DNA from: Acidobacteriota bacterium
GTDB lineage: Bacteria > Acidobacteriota > Terriglobia > Bryobacterales > Bryobacteraceae
DNA: 64,000 bases
Assembly (NCBI GenBank): GCA_018268935.1
Contig: JAFDVS010000071.1
Location: forward strand, 62,001-126,000
Direction of reading: 5' to 3'
The translations under genes were made by a program, and so were the position numbers. The notes beneath the pieces are model-generated. The model was not told the origin of the DNA, made no database searches, and saw nothing but the letters and a program-made list of their open reading frames with translations. Numbering within the stretch: position 1 is the first letter of the stretch; each line of letters starts with the position of its first letter. This document shows positions 44,073 through 52,418 of the stretch, piece after piece.

Positions 44073-44522
44073 ATGATGACCTCGAAGTTCCGCCCGTTAT
44101 TGTTGCTCGCCCCCTTGCTATTCACCGCCTGTGAACTCGGTTCCATGGGCGAGGGCCGCATGCGTTCCATTGACGCCAATCTCGACTCACTCCGCCACAT
44201 CACCGGCGACTTCTCCGGCTCCCCCTACAAAGCCTGGTTCCAACAGATGGATCTGCAACTCATCGAAGAGCAGCCCACCCCAGCCGTCACTCGCCGCTAC
44301 TACTTTCACAAAAACGCCATCTTCTATTACAAGCAGACCAACGGCGCCACCATCGAACGCCAGTTCTTCATCGACAAACACGGAGCCATCCGCAACACCA
44401 TCCCCGCACCCTATCCCAACGACGAACTGAAGCAAGCCCGCGCCCGCGCCGACGAGCTAAACAAAGCTGCCTTCACCCGAGCCGGCCAAATGTTCGTGTT
44501 TCCCTTGATGCGCAACCCTTAG
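44073..44522 (+). CDS. Small lipoprotein of unknown function
   Basis: 149 aa. Lipobox LLFTAC at about 14-19 with a hydrophobic leader. The mature part has RRYYFHKNAIFYYKQTNG and ERQFFIDKHGAIRNT, repeated aromatic beta strands as in small lipocalin-like or NTF2-like proteins. No motif to assign. GGAAG precedes the ATG. The stop overlaps that of the convergent aminotransferase by four bases. Confidence 0.7.
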   Translation: MMTSKFRPLLLLAPLLFTACELGSMGEGRMRSIDANLDSLRHITGDFSGSPYKAWFQQMDLQLIEEQPTPAVTRRYYFHKNAIFYYKQTNGATIERQFFIDKHGAIRNTIPAPYPNDELKQARARADELNKAAFTRAGQMFVFPLMRNP

Positions 44523-45766
44523 CCAAACGCCTCATTCATCGTCTCAAAATACAAATCAATATCCTGCTTCCGCGTGTGGATATGCGAGCTCAACCGGGGC
44601 TTCGGCCCCAGCACCGCCCAAATCCGTTTCTTCTTCAAAGCCTCATGAAACGGTTCCAGCTCCGTCCGCTTATGCTTGATGCTAATCAAGCACCCATACA
44701 ACCGGTCATCCACCGCCGACTGTAACTCCACGTGCTTTGACTCGGAAGCCTTCTGATACGTATACCGAGCCAGCTCATGAATCCGCGCATACACACGCTC
44801 CGGCCCCAATTGCTTCAGGAACCGCAGCCCCGCCATCATCCCTTCAAAGATCGCCCGGTTGTTCGTCCCCACATTCATGAACCGCGCCGCATTCAACTTC
44901 TGTTCATTCCACGACCCGCTCGCAATCGACGGCCACAGCTTCGACAGATTCTCCTCCCGCACATACAACAACCCACACCCCGCCGGCGCATACGCCCACT
45001 TATGCGGACTCCCCGCCATGTAATCGCAACCCAATTCCGAAATGCGAAACGGAATCTGTCCATGCATGTGCGCCCCGTCCACCACGCTGATCACGCCCTT
45101 CGAACGCGCGTAATCGCAGATCTCCTTCACCGGCATGATCAATCCCGTCGTCGTCAACACGCCGCTGAAGCTGATCACCTTCGTCCGGGGCCCAATCGCG
45201 TTCGTCACCACATCCGCCAATTGCGCCGCGCTTTTCGGCGGAATCGGAATCTCCACCTCACGCAGTGTCACGCCGAACCGCGCCGCCTTGATCTGCCAGC
45301 ATCCGCGCCCCGATGGATGCTCCTGATTCGTCAGCAATACCTCATCGCCGGCCTTCAGATCAATCCCATTGGCGATCGTGCACATCGCTTCCGTCGCGTT
45401 ATGCAGGAAGGCAATCTCCGCCTGCTTGCACCCGTAAAAATCCGCCAACTCCTGCCGGTATTCATCAAACAGCTCATAACCCCAACGCGGATAGTAATCC
45501 ATCTCCAGCGCCGCCGAAGCGTGCAGGTAATCCGCCACCGCCTTCACCACCGGCCGCGGCGCAATGCCCAAGCTTCCGTTGTTCAGGAACGCACGCCAGT
45601 TCGGCAAGAGAAATTGTTCCTCCCGCACGCGCTTCCAATAACGGTCCGGATCGCGCGAAAGCAGCTTCTCGTCCGGCAACGCGGGCGGTGCGGTGATGGC
45701 CGCGTTCGCAGGCAATCCGAACATCGCGGCGGCCGCCGCTGAGGAGAAAACGTCCCTTCGTCTCAT
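44519..45766 (-). CDS. Class V PLP-dependent aminotransferase-family protein, Tat-exported
   Basis: 415 aa. Tat-like N-terminus (MRRRDVFSSAAAAAMFGLP). Fold type I features: FLHNATEAMCTIANG, VLLTNQEHPSGRG, SVVDGAHMHGQIPF and the cofactor lysine in AGSPHKWAYAPAGCG. Close to isopenicillin N epimerase/cysteine desulfurase-like proteins. Export of a PLP enzyme is uncommon but known for this group. Substrate unknown. Divergent from the quinoprotein gene with 26 bases between the starts. Confidence 0.87.
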   Translation of the reverse strand: MRRRDVFSSAAAAAMFGLPANAAITAPPALPDEKLLSRDPDRYWKRVREEQFLLPNWRAFLNNGSLGIAPRPVVKAVADYLHASAALEMDYYPRWGYELFDEYRQELADFYGCKQAEIAFLHNATEAMCTIANGIDLKAGDEVLLTNQEHPSGRGCWQIKAARFGVTLREVEIPIPPKSAAQLADVVTNAIGPRTKVISFSGVLTTTGLIMPVKEICDYARSKGVISVVDGAHMHGQIPFRISELGCDYMAGSPHKWAYAPAGCGLLYVREENLSKLWPSIASGSWNEQKLNAARFMNVGTNNRAIFEGMMAGLRFLKQLGPERVYARIHELARYTYQKASESKHVELQSAVDDRLYGCLISIKHKRTELEPFHEALKKKRIWAVLGPKPRLSSHIHTRKQDIDLYFETMNEAFG

Positions 45767-45774
45767 TACTGTCG

Positions 45775-45782
45775 ATTATAAT
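45775..45782. promoter_or_regulatory. Overlapping -10 elements between aminotransferase and quinoprotein genes
   Basis: ATTATAAT contains TATAAT on the plus strand (45777-45782) and TATAAT on the minus strand (45780-45775). The plus-strand element is 10 bases upstream of the ATG at 45793, pointing to a leaderless or near-leaderless start. No good -35 elements are visible. Confidence 0.3.
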
Positions 45783-45792
45783 GTGGCGAAGC

Positions 45793-47571
45793 ATGAAACA
45801 TATTCTGTTCCTGGTCTTTGTCTGTGCCGCGGCCCTGACAGCCGCCGATGAAGACGGCGCCGCGCTCTTCCAAAAACACTGCGCGCTGTGCCACAAAGAC
45901 CCGCCCGTCAATCGCGCCCCGCTCCCCGAAGCGCTCATGAAGTTGACCGGCGAGCAGATCCGCCAGTCCATGGACTCGGGCTCCATGAAGGAGCAAAGCG
46001 CCGCCCTCAACGCCGAACAGAAAGCCGCCATTGCCGCGCACCTTTCCCGCGCCGCCGCCGTGAAAGCTGATGCAGGCCGTTGCGCCCCAGGCTATGAACC
46101 CCGCACCGATTCCTCCTTCTGGAACGGCTGGGGCGTCGATCCCGAAAACTCCCGCTTCCAACCCGCGAAGATGGCCGGTCTCACTGCCGCCGACGTTCCC
46201 AAACTCCAATTAAAATGGGCCTTCGGCATCCCCAACTCGCCTGTCGCTGCAAGCCAACCCACACTCTTCGCCGGCCGCCTTTTCTTCGGCTCCAACGACG
46301 GCACCGTCTATGCCACCGACGCCAAGACCGGCTGCATCCTCTGGACCTTCAAAGCCGCTGCCTCCGTCCGCACCGCCATCATGATCGGCGTCGTCTCCAA
46401 CGCCAATCCCGCCGCCATGTTCGGCGACACCCAGGCCAACGTCTACGCCGTCAGTACAAAAACAGGCAATCTTGTTTGGAAGCTCAAAGTCGACAATCAC
46501 CCCGTCGCCCGCATCACCGGCGCACCCAAGATGTACGGCTCGCGCCTCTATGTGCCCGTCTCCAGCATCGAAGAAGTCACCGGTGGTTCCGTCAAATACG
46601 AATGCTGTAAGTTTCGCGGCAGCGTCGTCGCCATTGATGTCGAAAGCGGGAAACAAGTCTGGAAGTCATACACCATCCCCGATCCGCCGCAGCCAACGAA
46701 GAAGAATTCCGCCGGCATCCAACTCTACGGACCCGCCGGAGCAGCCGTTTGGCTCTCGCCCACGCTCGACCTGCAGCAACGCCTCGTCATCGTCGGCACC
46801 GGTAACGGCTACTCCGACCCGGCCAACAAATACACTGACGCGGTCATCGCCTTCGATATGGACACCGGCTCCATGAAGTGGGTCCGCCAGCTCGCCGAAA
46901 ACGACGGCTGGAATTTCGCCTGCGTCAGTCCCAACAAAGCCAATTGCCCGGAAAAGAACGGCCCGGACGTCGACATCGGAGCATCGCCCATCCTCCGCAC
47001 ACTCTCCGGCGGCAAGCGCGTCCTCGTCGTTGGTCAGAAGTCGGGCGTCGTCCACGGACTCGACCCCGACAACGAAGGCAAGATCCTCTGGCAGACGCGC
47101 ATCGGCCAGGGCGGAGCGCTCGGCGGAGTGCAATGGGGCATGGCCGCCGACAACAACAACGCCTACGTCGCCCTCTCCGATATCCATCTCCGAGCGAAGG
47201 CCGGTGGCCTCTTCGCGCTCAATCTCGCCACCGGGGCCAAGGTTTGGTTCGCCGCCCCGCCCGAGCCTCCCTGCGCCGGCAAAAACGGCTGCACTCCCGC
47301 GCTGATGGCCCCGCTCACCGTAATCCCCGGCCTCGTCCTCGCCGGTTCCATGGACGGCGTCCTCCGCGCTCACGACGCCGCCACCGGCAAGATCGTTTGG
47401 GAGTTCAACACCGCCCGCGACTTCGACACCATCAACGGCGTCAAAGCCAAAGGCGGCTCTCTTTCCGCCACCGGACCCGTGCTCGCCAACGGCATGATGT
47501 TCGTCAACAGCGGCTACGGCACATTAGGCGGCATGCCCGGCAACGTCCTCCTTGCGTTCGGTCCGCAGTGA
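45793..47571 (+). CDS. Cytochrome c / PQQ-dependent dehydrogenase (polyvinyl-alcohol dehydrogenase-like)
   Basis: 592 aa. Signal peptide (ILFLVFVCAAALTAAD). An N-terminal cytochrome c domain with CALCH at ~32-36 and a methionine-rich segment (MDSGSMKEQ) that can supply the sixth ligand. Then a beta-propeller of quinoprotein type: W motifs such as GCILWTFKAA, TGNLVWKLK, GKQVWKSYT and GKIVWEFNT mark the blades. The order cytochrome-propeller is that of polyvinyl-alcohol dehydrogenases. Periplasmic oxidation of alcohols with electrons leaving through haem c. An ATG four codons earlier overlaps the -10 element and is less likely. Confidence 0.87.
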   Translation: MKHILFLVFVCAAALTAADEDGAALFQKHCALCHKDPPVNRAPLPEALMKLTGEQIRQSMDSGSMKEQSAALNAEQKAAIAAHLSRAAAVKADAGRCAPGYEPRTDSSFWNGWGVDPENSRFQPAKMAGLTAADVPKLQLKWAFGIPNSPVAASQPTLFAGRLFFGSNDGTVYATDAKTGCILWTFKAAASVRTAIMIGVVSNANPAAMFGDTQANVYAVSTKTGNLVWKLKVDNHPVARITGAPKMYGSRLYVPVSSIEEVTGGSVKYECCKFRGSVVAIDVESGKQVWKSYTIPDPPQPTKKNSAGIQLYGPAGAAVWLSPTLDLQQRLVIVGTGNGYSDPANKYTDAVIAFDMDTGSMKWVRQLAENDGWNFACVSPNKANCPEKNGPDVDIGASPILRTLSGGKRVLVVGQKSGVVHGLDPDNEGKILWQTRIGQGGALGGVQWGMAADNNNAYVALSDIHLRAKAGGLFALNLATGAKVWFAAPPEPPCAGKNGCTPALMAPLTVIPGLVLAGSMDGVLRAHDAATGKIVWEFNTARDFDTINGVKAKGGSLSATGPVLANGMMFVNSGYGTLGGMPGNVLLAFGPQ

Positions 47572-47591
47572 CGCGGGCCTCCGGCCGGCGG

Positions 47592-48950
47592 CTAACTCAT
47601 CAACAACTCATGAGTCGCCACTTCCCGGCGAAACCACCCATCATGCGACACAAACAACAAAACCCCCGGAAATTGTTTTAAAGCCCCAGCCAGCGCATCC
47701 TGAGCCTCCATCTCCAAATGATTCGTTGGCTCATCCAGCAGCAGCACATTATTCGAACCCAGCAGTAACTGCGCCAATGCTGTCTTACTCCGCTCCCCCA
47801 GGCTCAACGTCGAAATCGGATTCCCAATCAAATCCCGCCGCAGCTTCAAACACGCCAGCATCGTCCGCACCGCGGTTTCATTCGGGCATATCCGCAAACA
47901 AGCCTCCAGCGGAGTCTCCCATTCCGTCAACTGCTCATGCTCCTGCGCATAGTACCCAATCCGAATCCCCGAACCCCAATGCACGGCGCCGGCAGCCGGA
48001 GCAAGCCCGCCCAACAACAACCGGAGCAACGTGGTCTTCCCGCTGCCATTCGGACCCGCGATTGCCCACCGTTCCCCGCGATGCACAGCCAGCGACAAAT
48101 CCCGCAACACTGGCTTCTTCGAACCATACCCCACCGTCACATGCTCCACATGCAACGCCAGCGGCGAACACTCCGGCACATTCGAAAAATCGAGCGTCGA
48201 AATCCCTTGCTCCTCCCACGGCTTCTCCACCGTCGGCTCCAGCTTCTCCCGCTCCCGCAACAGCCGCCCTGTGCGAGCCACCTTCGAAGCCTTCCGCGCA
48301 TAGAAATCCTGGCAGCTCTTGATACCCGGAGGAGCCTTCGCCACCTTCGCCGACAGCCGGTCGCGCTTCTCCGCCGCGCGTGCAGCCGCTTCCATGCGGC
48401 GCTGCTGTGCCCCATACTCTTGCCATTGCCGGTCTTCGTTCATGGTGCGATGCGCTATCGCCAGATCGAAGCTTCCCGCATACGCAGTGACCCGGCCGCG
48501 CTCCATCGCAATCGTGCGATTCGTCACCCGATTGAGAAAATCGCGATCATGCGAAACCAGAATCGCGGTCACATTCTCCCGCAAGAGCCAATTCGCCAGC
48601 CACTCGCGCGATGCCGTGTCCAGATGATTCGTGGGCTCATCCAGAATCACCAGCCCGGCGCTCTCTCGCATCAATGCTGCGATTGCATCGCGTGTGCGTT
48701 GCCCGCTGCTGCGATCCTCGCGATCAGGCCGCGCTAGTATCTCAATTCGCAGATTCCGCCGCCGTATGATCTCGCCGCTCACCGGCTCCAGTTCGCCGGC
48801 CAGCAGCTTCAGTAGCGTCGATTTCCCGCAACCGTTCGGCCCGGTCAGACCGATGCGGTCGCCAGGATCAATGGAAAACGTGGCGCCCTCAAACAGAGGC
48901 ACACCAAGGACATGAGAATAGGAAAGATTGTGGACGGAAAGGACGGACAT
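47592..48950 (-). CDS. Short ABC-F family ATPase (ribosome-associated, resistance-type layout)
   Basis: 452 aa, no membrane segments, two ATPase domains. NBD1: Walker A TGPNGCGKST at 36-45, a degenerate signature SSGQRTR at 81-87, Walker B LVILDEPTNHLD at 100-111, switch SHDRDF. Only about 35 residues separate Walker A and signature, where most ABC-F proteins have ~80 or more. NBD2: AGPNGSGKTTLL, LSLGERSK, VLLLDEPTNHLE, SHDGWF. The ~100-residue linker between them is basic. Small size, a cut-down NBD1 and the linker recall the antibiotic-resistance ABC-F group (Msr/Vga/Lsa), which displace drugs from ribosomes; that role is an inference. GGAGG lies five bases before the ATG but inside a stem (see leader). 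Confidence 0.88.
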   Translation of the reverse strand: MSVLSVHNLSYSHVLGVPLFEGATFSIDPGDRIGLTGPNGCGKSTLLKLLAGELEPVSGEIIRRRNLRIEILARPDREDRSSGQRTRDAIAALMRESAGLVILDEPTNHLDTASREWLANWLLRENVTAILVSHDRDFLNRVTNRTIAMERGRVTAYAGSFDLAIAHRTMNEDRQWQEYGAQQRRMEAAARAAEKRDRLSAKVAKAPPGIKSCQDFYARKASKVARTGRLLREREKLEPTVEKPWEEQGISTLDFSNVPECSPLALHVEHVTVGYGSKKPVLRDLSLAVHRGERWAIAGPNGSGKTTLLRLLLGGLAPAAGAVHWGSGIRIGYYAQEHEQLTEWETPLEACLRICPNETAVRTMLACLKLRRDLIGNPISTLSLGERSKTALAQLLLGSNNVLLLDEPTNHLEMEAQDALAGALKQFPGVLLFVSHDGWFRREVATHELLMS

Positions 48951-49009
48951 AAATTCCTCCAGCCTTGCGGCAGGAAACCGCTCGTCATGCGAGCAATGTG
49001 GAATTTATG
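48948..49009 (-). promoter_or_regulatory. Structured leader that masks the ABC-F ribosome site and start codon
   Basis: On the transcript, CATAAATTCC (49009-49000) is perfectly complementary to GGAATTTATG (48957-48948); the latter contains half of the Shine-Dalgarno sequence and the ATG itself. Between the arms two more hairpins form: GCTCG-CATGA-CGAGC (48994-48980) and CCTGCC-GCAA-GGCTGG (48974-48959, one U/U mismatch, GNRA-type loop). The other half of the Shine-Dalgarno is in this last stem. The result is a three-way junction with the start region closed. A three-codon frame GTG AAA CTC TAA ends one base before the first arm (49022-49011). Translational attenuation or ligand control is inferred. 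Confidence 0.55.
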
Positions 49010-49038
49010 ATTAGAGTTTCACCCCGGCCTCAGATCTC

Positions 49039-49068
49039 TTTATACACCGGTCAGGCCCGAAGACGCAA
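49039..49068 (-). promoter_or_regulatory. Candidate promoter of the ABC-F transcript
   Basis: On the minus strand TTGCGT (49068-49063), 18 bases, TATAAA (49044-49039). It overlaps the end of the hupE-like gene and would start the transcript near 49032, giving a leader of about 80 bases that contains the whole folded region. Confidence 0.35.
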
Positions 49069-50016
49069 GAAAAACCACGATAACCCGGTCAGTAGCAGGA
49101 AGCAGGCCGTAATCCGCGAGGCCAGCGGAGCAATCGACGAAAAGATCCGCCCCAACCTCGCCAGCAGCATCGCAAACACCGCAATCGCCAGTACCTCCGC
49201 TACAGCCATCCCCAACAGCACGGGCATCGCCTCATACCCCGTACTCGTCAGATACAGCGCGTAGGAAAGCCCGTGAAACAATCCCAGCACGGCGGCCACC
49301 AGCCACCTCTGCCCCGCGTTCGGCAGCGTCAATATCTCCACCGCCAGGTACGCGATCGTTAACGCTAGCGCCGCTTCCACGAATCGTGGAACCGGGTTCC
49401 ACGCCGTCGCAGGCACAATCAACGCCGAGGCAATCTCGCCTGCCAGGAATGACAGCGAAATCAGAACTAACTCCGTGTTCCGCCGCGCCGCCAGCGCCAG
49501 GCATGCCAGAAACAATACCGCCGCGCCGCTCGAAAATGCCCGCGCGAATCCCGAACCAAATCCCGTCACAAATGTTTCAAACCCCGTCGGTGGCCGGAAC
49601 CGGATGGTCGCCTTTGGAGCCGAAAAATCAAAAACCGCCTGATCTGTTTTATCGCCCAGATACGCTCGCAGCAGGTGCACGTGATTCGGCACCGTCACGC
49701 TGTGGAAGTTGCAAACCACGTCCAGTTGCTCCACCGGGGCAGGGAACTCATACACCGCCTTGCAGCGGAACGACGCGTCGTTCTTATCCTCCGCGCACGA
49801 TTTCTCCACCAGCCTCGCGTCCGCCCCTCCACTCGAGAAGCGGATGCTCTCAAACAGCATCTTCTCCGGCGCGGGCACATGCTGGATCTCGTAGATGGGC
49901 ATGCGTAATTCGTAGGTAGCGCGATTGCCCTCAATGCGGAAATCCCCACTCGACATGCTGATGACGTGCGCGCCCAATGGCAACGCACCCAGCCACAGCA
50001 CAAATCGCAGACCCAT
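49051..50016 (-). CDS. HupE/UreJ-type membrane protein with periplasmic N-terminal domain
   Basis: 321 aa. Signal/anchor (LRFVLWLGALPLGAHV). Residues ~20-150 are a beta-rich exported domain (SMSSGDFRIEGNRATYELRM, YEFPAPVEQLDVVC). The C-terminal ~180 residues contain six to seven helices with GLFHGLSYALYL, the histidine-glycine motif of HupE/UreJ proteins, which move nickel or cobalt. Metal is not certain. The ATG overlaps the stop of the zinc-ribbon gene by one base (TGATG); a longer frame into that gene is rejected. Confidence 0.8.
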   Translation of the reverse strand: MGLRFVLWLGALPLGAHVISMSSGDFRIEGNRATYELRMPIYEIQHVPAPEKMLFESIRFSSGGADARLVEKSCAEDKNDASFRCKAVYEFPAPVEQLDVVCNFHSVTVPNHVHLLRAYLGDKTDQAVFDFSAPKATIRFRPPTGFETFVTGFGSGFARAFSSGAAVLFLACLALAARRNTELVLISLSFLAGEIASALIVPATAWNPVPRFVEAALALTIAYLAVEILTLPNAGQRWLVAAVLGLFHGLSYALYLTSTGYEAMPVLLGMAVAEVLAIAVFAMLLARLGRIFSSIAPLASRITACFLLLTGLSWFFLRLRA

Positions 50017-50747
50017 CACGCGGATTGTTCGGCGCTCACCGGCGGGTTGTAATAGATGATCCGTTTGCAGGACTCGCAGAAGTTTACACCATCGCCGCCG
50101 CCTCGCAGGTCCTGCATTACTTGTGGACGGATGATCATGTGGCACACGCTGCAGCTTCCATCCACCGCTTCCGCCACCGCGATGCCGCCCGGGCGCTTCC
50201 GCAGCCGTTCATACTGCGTGTAGTATTCCTTGCCCACCTGGCTCACAATCTGCTGGCGCTCCGCCTTGATGGTGGCCAGTTCCTGCATGTGCGACGCCGT
50301 CGTCTGCTTCGCCGCCTGCTTCTCTGTTTCCACCTGCTTCGACTCCCCGGCCAGCGCGGCTTCCGCTGCCTTCACGTTCTTGTCCAGCCGCTCAGACTCG
50401 GTCATCAGATCGAGAATCCGATCCTCGAAGCGCCGGATTTCCTTCTCGCAAAAATCAATCTCGTGCTGGAAAGCGCGGTATTGCTCGTTCGTCTTCGCCG
50501 CCACCATCTGGTCTTTCAACTTCGAGATCTTCTGTTCCTGCACCTTGATATCGTCTTCGCGGCTCTTTCGCTCCTTTCCGTTGGCGGCCAGCGCCGCACG
50601 GTCCAGTTCCAGACGCTTCTTGTGGGAGTCGAGCTGTTTTTCGATTTCAGCGATGCGCTTCGGCAGCGCCGCCACTTCTCGCTCGAGCTCCACGGTGCGG
50701 GAATCGAGGCTTTGCAACTTGAGGACTAGGGAAAGATCGGGACTCAT
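50016..50747 (-). CDS. C4-type zinc-ribbon coiled-coil protein (DUF164-like)
   Basis: 243 aa. Long coiled coil over ~10-175 (LEREVAALPKRIAEIEKQLD and similar), a GKEYYTQYERLRKRPGGIAV segment, then a zinc ribbon CSVCHMIIRPQ...FCESCKRIIYY with four cysteines. Members bind nucleic acids or protein partners in the cytosol; in some bacteria they affect the cell cycle or translation. It forms the middle of a minus-strand run with murJ upstream (7-base gap) and hupE-like downstream. Confidence 0.9.
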   Translation of the reverse strand: MSPDLSLVLKLQSLDSRTVELEREVAALPKRIAEIEKQLDSHKKRLELDRAALAANGKERKSREDDIKVQEQKISKLKDQMVAAKTNEQYRAFQHEIDFCEKEIRRFEDRILDLMTESERLDKNVKAAEAALAGESKQVETEKQAAKQTTASHMQELATIKAERQQIVSQVGKEYYTQYERLRKRPGGIAVAEAVDGSCSVCHMIIRPQVMQDLRGGGDGVNFCESCKRIIYYNPPVSAEQSA

Positions 50748-50754
50748 CGTAAAT

Positions 50755-52368
50755 CTACTGGATTGTAACACCCCTGCGCCTCAACCTTCGCATCACAGGA
50801 TTCCCCAGTGCTCGAAATGCGGGCTCCAACTCCGGAATATCCAGCAGCTTCGCGACGTAATAAAACACAATCAAGCCAACCGGGATCGTCAGCGCCAGGT
50901 CCGCCAGGTAAGCCGTGCGCGTCACGCCCAGCCACTCCGCCACCAACGCATTGAGGCCTGCCACTACGATCCCCATCGCCATCGCCGCCACTACCACCTT
51001 CCACACGCTCGCCACCAACGCCCGCCCATAGATGCCCCCCAGCTTCGATCGCAGGATCAGGAACAGCACCAGGAAATTGAACAGTGCGACCAGCGACGTA
51101 GCCAGCGCCAGCCCCGCATGTCCCGCCCCGGCGCGATGAATCATGTACGCCGCCGCCAGGTAGTTGATCACCACCGAAGCCATCGACACCAGCATCGGTG
51201 TCCGCGCGTCATTCAACGCATAGAACGCCGGAGTCAACACCTTGATCCCGGCATAGCCCAGCAGCCCGATGGCGAAGTACGACAGCGCGGCCGCGGTTTG
51301 CTGCGTGTCATAGAGTTCGAATTCGCCGCCCTGGTAGATCGCGCCGATGATGCTCTTGCCCAGCACCGTCAACCCAACCGAAGACGGCACCGTCAGCAGC
51401 AGCACCGTCGCCAGCGCCCGCGACAACGTGCGCCGGAATTCATCGAAGTTGCCGCTCGCCGCACTGCGCGAAATCGCGGGCAGAGTGGCCGTCGCCATCG
51501 CCACGCCAAATAAGCCCAGTGGCAATTGCATGAAGCGGAATGCGCATCCCAGCCAGCTCACCGGCCCATTGGCCCCGCGCACTGCGTCCACCAGCGACGA
51601 CGCGAAGTTCGTGTTTACCACCACATTGATCTGCACCGCCGCCGACCCCAGTATCGCCGGCCCCATCAGGCTGATGATCCGCCGCAGGCCCGGATCGTTC
51701 CAGTCGATCATCGGCCGGAATCCGAACCCCGTGCGCAGCAGGCTCGGGATCTGCCAGATCAATTGCAGCGCTCCGCCCAGCACCACGCCATACGCCATTC
51801 CTTCAATCCGGCTCAGGCCGATGTATGGCCCCAGCAATACTCCGATGAACAACCCGAATCCCACTGAACCCACATTGAACATCGTTGACGCCAGCGCAGG
51901 CACACCGAAGATGCCGCACGAATTCAGCACGCCCATCGCTTGTGCGGCCAGCGCCACCAGCAGCAGGAACGGGAACATGATCCGTGTCATGGTGACGGCC
52001 AGCTCAAACTTGCCGGGGATCTGATGAAAGCCCGGCGCCATCAGATCCACCAGTGCCGGCGCGAAGATCGCACCCAACATGCAGAACCCGCCCACCACAA
52101 GAATGATCGCCGTCGCCACCAGATTAGAAAGCGCCGCAGCCTCTTCCTTGCTCCGCTTGGAGAGGTACTCGGTGAAGATCGGCACGAACGCCGAAGAGAG
52201 CGCCCCTTCGGCGAACAGATCCCGCGTCAGGTTGGGAATGCGAAAGCCCAGCAGGAAGGCGTCATACGCCAAACCCGCGCCAAACAGGCGCGCCATCACG
52301 ATTTCCCGCACCAATCCCGTGATGCGGCTCGTCGCGATTGCGACCGAGGCCACCCCCGCCGAACGCAC
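50755..52368 (-). CDS. murJ: Lipid II flippase MurJ
   Basis: 537 aa, about 14 membrane helices. MurJ hallmarks: ASVAIATSRITGLVREIVMA, GLAYDAFLLGFRIPNLTRDL, FAEGALSSAFVPIFTEYL, and LLGSAAVQINVVVNTNFAS-like region in the middle. It moves the peptidoglycan precursor lipid II across the inner membrane. GTG start at 52368; no earlier start codon is in frame before the stop of the peptidase gene overlap, although the usual family start would be only a few residues longer. Confidence 0.93.
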   Translation of the reverse strand: MRSAGVASVAIATSRITGLVREIVMARLFGAGLAYDAFLLGFRIPNLTRDLFAEGALSSAFVPIFTEYLSKRSKEEAAALSNLVATAIILVVGGFCMLGAIFAPALVDLMAPGFHQIPGKFELAVTMTRIMFPFLLLVALAAQAMGVLNSCGIFGVPALASTMFNVGSVGFGLFIGVLLGPYIGLSRIEGMAYGVVLGGALQLIWQIPSLLRTGFGFRPMIDWNDPGLRRIISLMGPAILGSAAVQINVVVNTNFASSLVDAVRGANGPVSWLGCAFRFMQLPLGLFGVAMATATLPAISRSAASGNFDEFRRTLSRALATVLLLTVPSSVGLTVLGKSIIGAIYQGGEFELYDTQQTAAALSYFAIGLLGYAGIKVLTPAFYALNDARTPMLVSMASVVINYLAAAYMIHRAGAGHAGLALATSLVALFNFLVLFLILRSKLGGIYGRALVASVWKVVVAAMAMGIVVAGLNALVAEWLGVTRTAYLADLALTIPVGLIVFYYVAKLLDIPELEPAFRALGNPVMRRLRRRGVTIQ

Positions 52369-52418
52369 GATCTGTTCCGAAGGGGAAGTGCCCGAATCTG
52401 TGGGTTTGGCGGGCGTGG

